Shown here: in pieces, positions 1-7,540 of the stretch
Numbering within the stretch: the stretch's first letter is position 1
Layout: the number at the start of each line of letters is the position of its first letter
DNA from: CAYHZL01 sp964361075
GTDB taxonomy: Bacteria; Bacteroidota; Ignavibacteria; UBA10030; UBA8401
Direction of reading: 5' to 3'
Length of the DNA: 23,615 nucleotides
Assembly (NCBI GenBank): GCA_964361075.1
Contig: CAYHZL010000032.1
Span: forward strand, 1 to 23,615
Notes under the pieces: generated by a model
What the model saw: the letters and a program-made list of their open reading frames with translations, nothing else
Told to the model about the DNA's origin: nothing
Databases searched by the model: none
Position numbers and translations under genes: made by a program

Positions 1-42
1 AAACCTTGAAGGTTTCGTAATCCCGAAGGGATCCCTTCGGGA
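1..42. repeat. Two adjacent short palindromes
   Basis: Positions 1-15 read AAACCTTGAAGGTTT, two perfect 7-nt arms around one base. Positions 21-42 are a perfect 22-nt palindrome made of TCCCGAAGGGA followed directly by its reverse complement. The second element is two facing copies of a module seen again near 444, 9509, 17591 and 23549. No coding region is visible around it. It could be the end of a repeat cluster or a transcription stop for a gene left of the window; there is no clear T-tract, so I call it a repeat. Confidence 0.7.
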
Positions 43-155
43 CTAGTTTTTAGAAGTGCCCTCAATATAACTCTTAGCATTAATCTATGAAGATTTGAAT
101 CTAAAAGTCCAATCTTGCTATAGGGGAGTTCTAAAAATTCAAAAAAATAAATTAT

Positions 156-540
156 ACCGCAAAGACGCAAAGTATTGATTTAAATGTATTTTTTTTTCGT
201 AACTACTCAGCGAAAACAACCCCACCCTTTATCCCCAATGCTGTCAGTTTAAGAACGATCCGGTAGGACAGACATTCTTGTCTGTCAATAATTATTTAAA
301 AATGACAGGCAGGAATGCCTGTCCTACTTTATTTTTTAGAAATTTTTTCCTTAAGTTGACAGCATTGCCCTTTATCCCTCCCCTTTTAGGGGAGGGAATT
401 TTCTCCCCCAGTGCCGAAGGTGGCAACGCCATTCCCTTGGAACATCCCTTCGGGAAAAGGGGGTGATTCGCCGCGGCGAACGAATTTTTAATTTGCCACC
501 TTGAGTAGTTGCTTATTTTTTTCCTTTGCGTCTTTGCGGT
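156..540. repeat. Nested inverted-repeat element, gene-free
   Basis: This stretch has no convincing gene. Its outermost arms are a perfect 17-nt inverted repeat at 156-172 and 524-540 (ACCGCAAAGACGCAAAG and complement). A second pair, 238-253 and 350-365, matches at 14 of 16 positions and encloses a long hairpin at 263-327. Another perfect hairpin lies at 375-397 (TCCCTCCCC, 5-nt loop, complement). The modules ATCCCTTCGGGA (444-455) and ATTCGCCGCGGCGAA (466-480) also sit inside. AACTACTC near 202 and GAGTAGTT near 502 are a further facing pair. I read it as layered insertion of small palindromic repeats, not as a coding element; no transposase is present. Confidence 0.65.
263..327. repeat. 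Long hairpin with 24-nt arms
   Basis: The arms at 263-286 and 304-327 pair over 24 nt around a 17-nt AT-only loop. The three differences between arm 1 and the complement of arm 2 are all transitions, so every one remains a G-U pair in RNA of one orientation. Each arm is itself partly palindromic (GACAGACATTCTTGTCTGTC and GACAGGCAGGAATGCCTGTC). The GTAGGACA ends recall the palindrome at 2030-2060, so this is probably one of a family of dispersed intergenic repeats. Confidence 0.65.
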
Positions 541-577
541 GAAATAAAAACCAATTTTTGGAACCGCCCTATAACTT

Positions 578-1852
578 TCAAAAACGAGAACGAGGTTCTT
601 TCACTTGGAACAACAAAATCACCGCAGACGATAACGCAAGCGCAACTCCAAAAAGAAAAATTGTTGTGTATCCAAGCACAGGCACCAACGAGCCGAATAT
701 AATTCCAATAAACATTGTTGGTGCAGTTAAGACATTGAACAAGGCAACGTACGTTTGACGCTGCTGTTCATTGCACATTTCCGCAACAAGCGAAAGGCGT
801 GAAATGCCTTGCAGTGTTATTGTGTTTGCCATAAATACAAACACGAATCCAAACAGCACAATATCATCAGCAGTCAGCGCAAGCAAACTAGCAACAGCAG
901 AACTCAACACTAACACTACTATATTAATTTTGTTGCCGTAATGGTCAGCAAACCATCCGAAAAGAATATTGCCAAACACGTTCGTGAACATCACGATTGC
1001 TGTAAATGTGCCGGCGTATGAAGATGGGAGATGAAATTTTTCTATCGCATATATACTGTAAAATGCAGAAACAGTTAACGACATTAATCCAAGCGCATCG
1101 GCAAAAAGATAATATCGAAAATTTTTATTCGCTCGAAGAATATATTTTGCTTCATTCCAAAAAGATATTTTTGATTCAGTCTGTTTTACTTTCAACATCA
1201 TTGGCGGTTCAATAATTTTCCGGAGAAAAGCGTAGGATGCCATCATAACAAGAAAACCTACGCCGAAGAGAATGGAAAAATTTAATGGGAATGCAACAAC
1301 ACTAAGAACTCTGTTCACGATATAACCGCCGCAAATTCCCAACACCGCTCCAATAAATTGACGCAAACCAAACATTCTCCCGCGAAGTTTTACCGGCATT
1401 GTTTTATTGTACACATGAAACCATGGCAGCCCTCCCAAACTTCCAAATGTTGCAGTGAGCAATAAAAGCAATAGTAATACAATTACTGAAGTTGCATCAG
1501 AAACATACGTTGCAAGAAGAATAAAACAGGCGATTAAAAAAAAGAATATCCGGTGAAGCAATCCATAACGAAGCATTGGCGTGCGAGAGTATTCTGTCGG
1601 AACAGAGTAATGAACCAAAAATGCTTGCGGAATACTTGCACCAAACATCCACAATACAGGAACGGCACTGATCGCCAGCGAACCTGCACCAATGGTATGC
1701 ATAAGAACCGGCACAATAGTTTGCACAGCCATAAAACTCAGTCCGAAAACATACATACTGCCGTCACCAATATGCATGCGAAGATTATGCTTTAGTGTTT
1801 GTTGAGTGGATGAGGATTCGGATTCCGTAAGAGAAAAAAAATTTTCTATCAT
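578..1852 (-). CDS. MFS transporter, 12-TM type
   Basis: A 424-residue integral membrane protein with about twelve hydrophobic segments, the usual size and layout of a major facilitator superfamily permease. A soluble N-terminus of about 28 residues, rich in Ser and Glu, precedes the first membrane segment. The central loop (about residues 210-235) is charged, as expected between the two six-helix halves, and the segment FGWFADHYGNKINI resembles the MFS loop motif with its conserved Gly, Asp and basic residues. The ATG start at 1852 lacks a clear Shine-Dalgarno sequence; an internal Met near residue 26 is an alternative. No neighbouring gene indicates a substrate. It stands alone, with repeat-rich DNA on both sides and the restriction-modification island upstream. 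I cannot tell sugar, drug or peptide transport from the sequence. Confidence 0.8.
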   Translation of the reverse strand: MIENFFSLTESESSSTQQTLKHNLRMHIGDGSMYVFGLSFMAVQTIVPVLMHTIGAGSLAISAVPVLWMFGASIPQAFLVHYSVPTEYSRTPMLRYGLLHRIFFFLIACFILLATYVSDATSVIVLLLLLLLTATFGSLGGLPWFHVYNKTMPVKLRGRMFGLRQFIGAVLGICGGYIVNRVLSVVAFPLNFSILFGVGFLVMMASYAFLRKIIEPPMMLKVKQTESKISFWNEAKYILRANKNFRYYLFADALGLMSLTVSAFYSIYAIEKFHLPSSYAGTFTAIVMFTNVFGNILFGWFADHYGNKINIVVLVLSSAVASLLALTADDIVLFGFVFVFMANTITLQGISRLSLVAEMCNEQQRQTYVALFNVLTAPTMFIGIIFGSLVPVLGYTTIFLFGVALALSSAVILLFQVKEPRSRF

Positions 1853-2029
1853 TTGAAAATAAAAATACCATAGAAATTGTTTAAATCCAAAAATTAAGAG
1901 GACGCAGACTGATTTTTCGTCTTTATAAAATCTTTATACTCTTTGGAATTGATCCGTCAAAAGAAATGAACAATGAAAAGAATAATCTTAAAAAATAATT
2001 TTCGGAAGGGTATGTGAATTGGAGTGTTA

Positions 2030-2060
2030 GATGTAGGACACCTTAAAGGTGTCCTACATC
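2030..2060. repeat. 31-nt perfect palindrome
   Basis: The arms GATGTAGGACACCTT and its exact complement flank a single A. It contains the GTAGGACA end also found in the hairpin at 263-327. It lies in the gene-free stretch between the MFS start and the SIR2 island. The rest of 1853-2029 shows nothing I can name apart from AT-rich sequence that may hold the MFS promoter. There is no T-tract next to the palindrome, so a terminator role is uncertain. Confidence 0.7.
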
Positions 2061-2112
2061 TTGTGTGATCTGTGAACCTGTCCGTCTCTATCGAAAATCC
2101 GTTTATGTATGT

Positions 2113-2192
2113 GTAGGAACGCATACCCATGCGTTCCCTTGCCCGTGCGCTCTTGTGCCCATGCGTTCCCTTGTCTGTGCGCTCTTGTGCCC
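2113..2192. repeat. Hairpin fused to a 32-nt tandem repeat
   Basis: A hairpin (GGAACGCAT, ACCC, ATGCGTTCC; 2116-2137) runs into two near-identical direct copies of a unit with period 32, beginning CATGCGTTCCCTTG, at about 2128-2159 and 2160-2191. The copies differ at a few bases (GCCCGTGCGC versus GTCTGTGCGC). It is GC-richer than its surroundings and abuts the restriction-enzyme relic at 2213. An open frame runs through it on the minus strand but has no homology I recognise and low-complexity content, so I do not call a gene. Confidence 0.65.
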
Positions 2193-2212
2193 ATACCCTT
2201 AAATGTGCGGAC

Positions 2213-2290
2213 GGGCGATGCGCAGAGTAATTCGAGGCGATTTACTTCTCCGTTGTTTTTGGCAGATGTGAGTTTTTGTTTTGCTTCAAG
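2213..2290 (-). pseudogene. Relic of a type IIG enzyme 3' end
   Basis: Read on the minus strand, this 78-nt stretch encodes LLEAKQKLTSAKNNGEVNRL followed by ELLCASP. It aligns without gaps to codons 881-906 of the complete restriction-modification gene next door (minus-strand bases 3427-3504). By my manual count about 61 of 78 bases agree, enough to be homologous but too diverged for a very recent duplication. The copy lacks everything upstream, including nuclease, methylase and start, and loses homology downstream of 2213 where the tandem repeat begins. It overlaps the stop codon of the SIR2-like gene. It is the remains of a second type IIG gene or of a tail duplicated when SIR2 was inserted. 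Confidence 0.75.
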
Positions 2291-3342
2291 CAACAAATTT
2301 CACATTGCCTGAGTGTTCAACATAATTTGCAAAACCATCAAAAGAAAATTTGATTAATTTGTTGTGCGTAAATATATTATTAATTTGCAGTTTTGTTCCA
2401 TCAATAGCTGTTGATTGCTTTTCTTTTTTATCGACCACATATACTTCAGCATTTTTGTTCAGATAACAGCAAAAAAGTTTTTTTACCTTGTCGTCGTACG
2501 CGGGAAATGAATAGCCAATGATTGTAATCTTTTCAGCTTCAGACAAAAACTCTCTGGCGGTTCTCCATAAAACTTCAATTTTCTCGTTATATTTTTCATG
2601 TGGGATTACAATAAATGGTCGGAGTGAACCGCCACATCCATTGTTACATTTGGCTTGATAATAAAAATTGGGAAATAAATGTGGAAATAACAACGTAAGC
2701 TTTCCACAATTTGGACAAAAAGACCAATCTAAAGAGCCATTTAGTTTAAGCAAGGGCAGGGGATTTTCTTTTTTATACTGGAGTTTTCTATTTGGATCTA
2801 TTGTATCAAAGGATATTAAATAATCAAAATATACGTTCTCCTTAAAATCTTCTTGCAATAGATAATCAAAATTAAATGAAATAATGCAGACATCTTCGAT
2901 TCTTTTATTTTTCAATATTTTCGTTGCAAATTGTTCGTACAATTTTTTATTTCCGTGAGTCGATACTTAAACCTGTAAGATGCTCAAACATTAGCATCCT
3001 TAGAAGATGGGTAAGATCATTATTTTTACTTTCCTGTACTACGCGAAGAATTTCATCAACATAATATTCTTTTGAAATATTTGTTGGCGGACTATAAAAA
3101 ATATTCCTGCTCCTGAATTTTTCAGCCTCATCAGCAAAAATTGGGAATAATTCTCCCATTTCATAAAGAAACTTATTATAGTTTTGAAACTCAATATCCT
3201 GCTCAGAAAAATCTGGTTTGCCATTCTTTTCAGGTGTCATTTTTTTACAGTTCTTAAAATATTTCCAAACCAGATCTTTACCCAATGGCAACTTTGCGAA
3301 GTCATTTGAAGCACCCGCTCCAAGAATGTAAACTTCTTTCAT
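2286..3342 (-). pseudogene. SIR2-like protein gene, frameshifted
   Basis: Two consecutive frames together make one SIR2-like protein of about 350 residues. The first (3342 to 2947) starts MKEVYILGAGAS, the Gly-rich Rossmann motif that binds NAD. It ends at a TAA inside an A-rich run (2948-2957). The next frame continues from there with SFNFD, corresponding to the catalytic Asn-Asp region, then KLNGSLDW, a four-Cys zinc ribbon (C76, C79, C99, C103 of the second frame) and IGYSFPAYD. In related SIR2-like proteins the KLNGS position normally reads KLHGS with the catalytic His; here the codon at 2739-2741 is AAT (Asn), one base from His. The ATG is 6 nt past the restriction gene, with AAGGA about 10 nt upstream, so the two were probably co-transcribed. 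Family members act as NADases or deacetylase-like defence effectors. The frameshift plus the missing His suggest this copy is inactive, unless the indel is a sequencing error. Confidence 0.75.
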
Positions 3343-3348
3343 CTCGAA

Positions 3349-6144
3349 TCATCCTTTTTCAATTATAATTATTTCTTCTTCCGTTAAACCGTACAACTCG
3401 TACACCGCTTCATCTATTTTTCGATCGAGCGAGGTGCAGAGTGTTTCGAGGCGGCTTAATTCTCCATCGGTTTTTGCGGCGGAGAGTTTTTGTTTTGCTT
3501 CGAGCATTTGTTCGACGAGTTTTACAATGTTGTCGTGCAAAGATTTTTGTTTAGAATTGCTTAAATCTATCTTTGGAATAGGAAGTTGGTCCAATTGGCC
3601 CATTAAGACTTGAGGAAAACCTTGTATATTGGTCAATAATTTTTGTTGCAAATAAAAAGTAAGGATTTTTGAGTTTAAAATACCAAGAAGATATTTTAGA
3701 TTATTTGATGGCGAAGTTAAAATATAAACTGTGCTTTCAACTAGTTCTGGATTTTCTGAGTAGACCGCACAAATTATACTTCCTGTTCGACGAATCAACA
3801 ATCTCGGAACAGTCATATGTCTTTCTAATATTTTAGTTCCACCTATTATGGTTAATTCTGAATAATTCGCGTAATCTTTGTATTGCAATTTATATCGACT
3901 TAATGAATTTCCTAGAACAAAAGGTAAATCATTTTTTTTAGGTGTTTGTCTAAGATGATTTTTCCTATCTTGAACAACCATCCCCTTGGACATTTCCACA
4001 ACACTTTTCATTCCTTCCGATTTGGAATACATCTTATTGAATACCACCTGATTTTCATTTGAGGAAGCAGTATCCCAAACACTTTCATCATTAGACAATA
4101 TGAGTTTTTTAACGATATCTATACTCCCATCAGAACTAAGTTTTTGAACATTCGTTTCATTCCCATTTTTTTTTCCATCCATGACAAAAATAGTTGACCC
4201 TATTGTTGCATCTTGGAAAACGAAATTTTCAAATACAACTAGGTCAGCTAACCTCATATTATTTAGCATCAATTTACGAATGAAACCATTACTATTTGTC
4301 GTTAGTAATGCTTCGGGAACAATGTAACTAAAAGAACGAGGTTTAATTTCCAAAACTTTTTCGATAAATAGTTGAAACAAATTTTTAGAACTTCCACCAT
4401 GAATAGATTTAAATCTTTTATTATAATACTCCAAGATCTCTTCTGAAATATTATTTTCTGTAATTTTTAAATACGGCGGATTTCCCACCACCGCATCAAA
4501 TCCGCCGCGCTTCATTATCTGCGGAAATACATCTTCAAAATTCATCGGTTTAAGTTTGGCTTCATCAATTGTAGAAAAGAGTTCGCCTTCAAGTACATTT
4601 CTCCCAATTAATGAATTGCCGCAAACAATATTTTGCCGGAGATCGGGGAGGATTGTTTCTTTAAACATTCCGAATTGATGTGCTTCGTTCATTGTGGCAT
4701 TTTCGAGCATCTTTAGATAGAGAGATAACTGCGTTACTTCCGTTGCCTGAAAATCTATATCCACGCCGTACACATTGTTTGTAAGAATCTCTTTTTTCTT
4801 TTTCAGCGTTAGATACTTCTTTCCTTCACGCTCAAAAAGAACATTCTTCCCGACAGTATCAGGGTTATCTGAATAATATTTTAGATGGTAAACGAGAATC
4901 TGTGCATACACTTCAATAAGAAATGAACCAGAACCACAGGCAATATCGGCAAATGCCATCGGGGCAATTTCCTCGGGTGTCTTGCCATCAATCAGCTTGC
5001 CAACAGTTTCTTTCACGATATACCGAACAATATATTCAGGAGTGTAGTAAACTCCACCGGCTTTCCGGACTTCCGGTTTCTCTTCAACCTTAACACGTTT
5101 ATCTGTTGCATGAACTACTTTTCCAAGAAAGCGTTCGTAGATACTTCCAAGAATCGAAATAGGAATCTGATTAAAGTCATAAGGCGAAGAAGGATCAGAA
5201 ATCTTTTGACAAATTCCTGCAAATGCTTGTCCGTCCGGTGAATTGTATTCACCACTATCTAAAATTCTATGAGATTTAAATACAAGTCCATTATATTTTG
5301 GATCAAATCTTTTGCAAAGTGTTACAAACGATTTCCATGCATTCTTTGGATCATTGATTGCAATGATCTGTCTATCTTCAATCCCTTTATCTTCCAGAAA
5401 GCGGATAAATACAAGACGGTCAATTGTTCGTTGGACTGCTTCGGTTAGTTCGTCCCCTTGAAGTTGTTCGTTTGTTTTCTTAAAAGCTTTCGCAAGAACC
5501 TCGCGATAACCGTCTAACTCTTCCAAGAAGGCATCGTCAACGAGCTGCATTCCGCCGCTTTGTTTGGTTCCTTTCTTTGGAAGAGATGCTGCATATTTTT
5601 CTAACGACCCTGAAGCAATAGCTTCTCTACCAAACAAATGAAATATTTTTGCAAATGTTTCTTCGTTTGTATAGTCGGTGTATCGATATTCTGCAATCTT
5701 CCTATCAAGTGCAGTCTTGATATTCGGTTTATGGCGACAATCTAAAATGTGAAATTCTTCAAAGTCGGTGAGAACTGCAATTGGTATTCGGGTATTCCAT
5801 GCATAACGAATTGTTTGAAAATAATCATCTGCATTTGCCAAACTTCTCGATGGTTTTTTTGCCTCAACGAAATACTTTACTTGATCATAATTCGGTGCAA
5901 TCGAAAAGGCATAATCGGCTCTGCGCTGTGAGCCAGCCATTGTAACTTTATTTTCTATCTTTACTTCCTGTTCATATGGATTTTTCTGGAAGGAATGTGT
6001 TACGTCCCAGCCCAATGCAGTAAAGAATTTATCAATAAAATCTTGCCGCACTTGGCTTTCCGAATACGACGATACCAAATATGCTTTTTCATTTGACTTG
6101 AAATCTTCTACTAATTGACTGACTATTTTGAAAGAGTTTTCCAT
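3349..6144 (-). CDS. Type IIG restriction-modification enzyme
   Basis: A 931-residue single-chain restriction endonuclease and N6-adenine methyltransferase of the Eco57I-like class. The N-terminal nuclease shows the PD-(D/E)XK pattern: D77 in RRADYAF, then E94-A-K96 in FVEAKK. The methylase carries motif X (GGVYYTPEYIV, from G363), the SAM-binding motif I (D400-IACGSG) and catalytic motif IV (N555-PPY), which marks amino-methylation of adenine. Residues of about 700-870 form the TaqI-like target-recognition region, followed by a coiled-coil-like C-terminal tail (EAKQKLSAAKTDGELSRLE). The frame is intact and of normal length, so it is probably functional. It would both methylate and cut its own recognition site, which cannot be read from sequence. 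The SIR2-like gene follows 6 nt downstream. The ATG at 6144 has no strong Shine-Dalgarno. Confidence 0.92.
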   Translation of the reverse strand: MENSFKIVSQLVEDFKSNEKAYLVSSYSESQVRQDFIDKFFTALGWDVTHSFQKNPYEQEVKIENKVTMAGSQRRADYAFSIAPNYDQVKYFVEAKKPSRSLANADDYFQTIRYAWNTRIPIAVLTDFEEFHILDCRHKPNIKTALDRKIAEYRYTDYTNEETFAKIFHLFGREAIASGSLEKYAASLPKKGTKQSGGMQLVDDAFLEELDGYREVLAKAFKKTNEQLQGDELTEAVQRTIDRLVFIRFLEDKGIEDRQIIAINDPKNAWKSFVTLCKRFDPKYNGLVFKSHRILDSGEYNSPDGQAFAGICQKISDPSSPYDFNQIPISILGSIYERFLGKVVHATDKRVKVEEKPEVRKAGGVYYTPEYIVRYIVKETVGKLIDGKTPEEIAPMAFADIACGSGSFLIEVYAQILVYHLKYYSDNPDTVGKNVLFEREGKKYLTLKKKKEILTNNVYGVDIDFQATEVTQLSLYLKMLENATMNEAHQFGMFKETILPDLRQNIVCGNSLIGRNVLEGELFSTIDEAKLKPMNFEDVFPQIMKRGGFDAVVGNPPYLKITENNISEEILEYYNKRFKSIHGGSSKNLFQLFIEKVLEIKPRSFSYIVPEALLTTNSNGFIRKLMLNNMRLADLVVFENFVFQDATIGSTIFVMDGKKNGNETNVQKLSSDGSIDIVKKLILSNDESVWDTASSNENQVVFNKMYSKSEGMKSVVEMSKGMVVQDRKNHLRQTPKKNDLPFVLGNSLSRYKLQYKDYANYSELTIIGGTKILERHMTVPRLLIRRTGSIICAVYSENPELVESTVYILTSPSNNLKYLLGILNSKILTFYLQQKLLTNIQGFPQVLMGQLDQLPIPKIDLSNSKQKSLHDNIVKLVEQMLEAKQKLSAAKTDGELSRLETLCTSLDRKIDEAVYELYGLTEEEIIIIEKG

Positions 6145-6265
6145 AGGTAATTATTTTTTTTGTCTTCGCAATGATAATTTCGGCATTTACAAAAAATCCG
6201 CAGCTCGTTCTTTCTTTTCGCTCCCTGCAACTTGCTCAACTGCGTAAAATGTAACTCTTTTAAAT

Positions 6266-6294
6266 CTCGTTCCCAAAATCTTTTTGGAGACGAG
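6266..6294. repeat. Imperfect hairpin upstream of the RM gene
   Basis: CTCGTTCCCAAAA and TTTTGGAGACGAG pair at 11 of 13 positions around a 3-nt loop. It lies in the 270-nt gap between the restriction gene start and the FnIII gene stop. The gap also holds AT-rich, low-complexity text near 6390-6415 (TTAATTG and TTAACTGATC variants). An open frame of about 80 codons across the gap has no recognisable content and is not called. The hairpin may be a dispersed repeat or a transcript end for the FnIII gene. Confidence 0.4.
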
Positions 6295-6414
6295 TAGAAA
6301 CATAAAGCACAACGTTCGACACCCCGCAGTCCCATTAGAGAGCAGCGGGACGCAAAGAACATAAAAAGCGGGATGTCAGGTGTTGTTAATTGGTCATTGT
6401 TAATTGTTAACTGA

Positions 6415-6889
6415 TCACTGCACCTTGCTTACCGGTTCGCTCCAGGGACCAACGCCTGCTGGATTTACCGCGCGAACTTTATAAAAAACACGCTGCCCTT
6501 TTATTACATCATCATCCACAAATGTAATCTTCTGCGTAGTTTTAAATAACGTCATCGCAGGTATCACATCCGTTTTACCGGCATCTGCTGCAATACTTTT
6601 GTACCATTCATACATTGTAGCCTCGGGGTCTGTAACTGTAGAAACAATAAAGCCCACACCATCCGTATCATCTTCTAATGTAACTGCCGGTTTCTGAGTC
6701 GGTACGTTTTTAGCTTTTGCTTCCTTGCGAAGTTGTAAATCATACTCCATTAATTTTTCCGGAGTATCGGCATGGATGGCATACGCGAAGTTTTCTAACC
6801 GACTCCTGACACTGCCTCCTTTTAGTTTTTACATCTTCTAACAATTCTAAAAAATGTCTTTTACTTCGCATTGATATTTGTTCAGTCAT
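6415..6889 (-). pseudogene. Small FnIII-domain protein gene, frameshifted
   Basis: The C-terminal 111 codons (from 6750) encode one fibronectin type III-like domain. It ends in FYKVRAVNPAGVGPWSEPVS, the typical last strands of such a domain. The frame remains open upstream of that Met as LENFAYAIHADTPEKL but soon meets a stop with no start. The preceding stretch in the next frame reads MTEQISMRSKRHFLELLEDV from an ATG at 6887-6889. Joining the two near 6791-6800, at an AGAAAAC run, gives a protein of about 158 residues with a helical N-terminus and a C-terminal FnIII domain. No signal peptide is visible, so it would be cytoplasmic. Its function is unknown. It is divergent from nusB. Alternatively only the 111-residue frame is expressed, from the ATG at 6750. 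Confidence 0.5.
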
Positions 6890-6958
6890 TTCATTGCCTC
6901 GCTTCCTCTTTTTTCGTACCTTGAATAAAATTATTGACCAAAAGGAAAATTGATAGAC

Positions 6959-7423
6959 ATGGCAAACGCACCAAAAGCGCACAACCGGCATGAAGTTCGA
7001 GAAAAAGTTTTACAAGCTCTCTATGCACTCGAAATTTCTAAAAATCCGGTGCCGTTTGTAATCGAAACTGTGCTTGGCGAATTACAAAAGAATCCAGACG
7101 ATTACGAATTTGCTACGAAACTATTTTTAGAGACAACACAACATCAACCTGCATTTGATGTACTAATAAAAAAGAAAGCAGCGAACTGGGAATTTCACCG
7201 TATTGCATTGATAGATAAAATTCTTTTGCGCATGGGGATTTGCGAAATGATGTACTTTGATGACATCCCGCCAAAAGTTTCCATCAATGAAGCAATTGAA
7301 ATTGCAAAAGATTTTAGCACTGATAAAAGCGGAACATTTATCAACGGCATTCTTGATTCTATTTTAACCGACTTGAGAAAAGAAAAAACACTTTCTAAAA
7401 AAGGAAGAGGACTTTTAGAGTAG
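6959..7423 (+). CDS. nusB: Transcription antitermination factor NusB
   Basis: A 154-residue all-helical protein of the NusB family, which binds boxA RNA with NusE (S10) during antitermination of rRNA transcription. The N-terminal HEVREKVLQALYALEISKN corresponds to the family's opening arginine-rich helix, where the common form is R-x-x-A-hydrophobic-Q-hydrophobic-L-Y. The C-terminal half has the diagnostic run MGICEMMYFDDIPPKVSINE, followed by AIEIAKDFSTDKSGTFINGI. I chose the ATG at 6959, which begins MANAPKAHNRHE. AAAGGA at 6941-6946 lies 12 nt upstream, slightly far; a TTG at 6950 is possible but too close to that site. It is followed after 117 nt of repeat-rich DNA by a transporter gene, so co-transcription is unclear. 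Confidence 0.93.
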   Translation: MANAPKAHNRHEVREKVLQALYALEISKNPVPFVIETVLGELQKNPDDYEFATKLFLETTQHQPAFDVLIKKKAANWEFHRIALIDKILLRMGICEMMYFDDIPPKVSINEAIEIAKDFSTDKSGTFINGILDSILTDLRKEKTLSKKGRGLLE

Positions 7424-7538
7424 TTGAGTAGTTGAGTAGTTATGTACATGAGTAATTGAGAAAAATTTTTTTACAAATATTTTCTATTACATCGTACAGA
7501 ATTTACTCACATACTAACTACTCACCACTCAACTACTT
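7418..7538. repeat. Inverted low-complexity repeat after nusB
   Basis: Copies of GAGTAGTT follow the nusB stop, GTAGTTGA repeating at a 9-nt period around 7420-7440. Facing complementary copies (ACTAACTACTCACC and CACTCAACTAC) occupy about 7515-7537, just before the next start codon. Transcribed, the two halves could pair into an imperfect stem of about 25 bp around an AT-rich loop. It may sequester the transporter start or act as a transcript end; neither is shown by the sequence. Confidence 0.5.
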
Positions 7539-7540
7539 TC

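Noticed and set aside
278..466. 62-codon frame near the left end
   Set aside because: It runs through nested palindromes; its codons simply reflect the repeats.
2054..2296. 80-codon minus-strand frame as a gene
   Set aside because: Its first part is the restriction-enzyme tail relic and the rest is tandem repeat; there is no start region or plausible fold.
3349..6144. Type I HsdM or BREX PglX for the large methylase gene
   Set aside because: An N-terminal PD-(D/E)XK nuclease is fused to the methylase and a target-recognition tail, with no hsdR, hsdS or BREX genes nearby; type IIG fits better.
2286..6144. A new two-gene defence system of RM plus SIR2
   Set aside because: The SIR2 gene appears frameshifted and lacks its catalytic His, so a working system cannot be claimed from this copy; kept only as findings on island history.
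6123..6362. 79-codon minus-strand frame overlapping the RM start
   Set aside because: The composition is unlike a protein and it crosses a hairpin repeat; the restriction gene has its own ATG at 6144.
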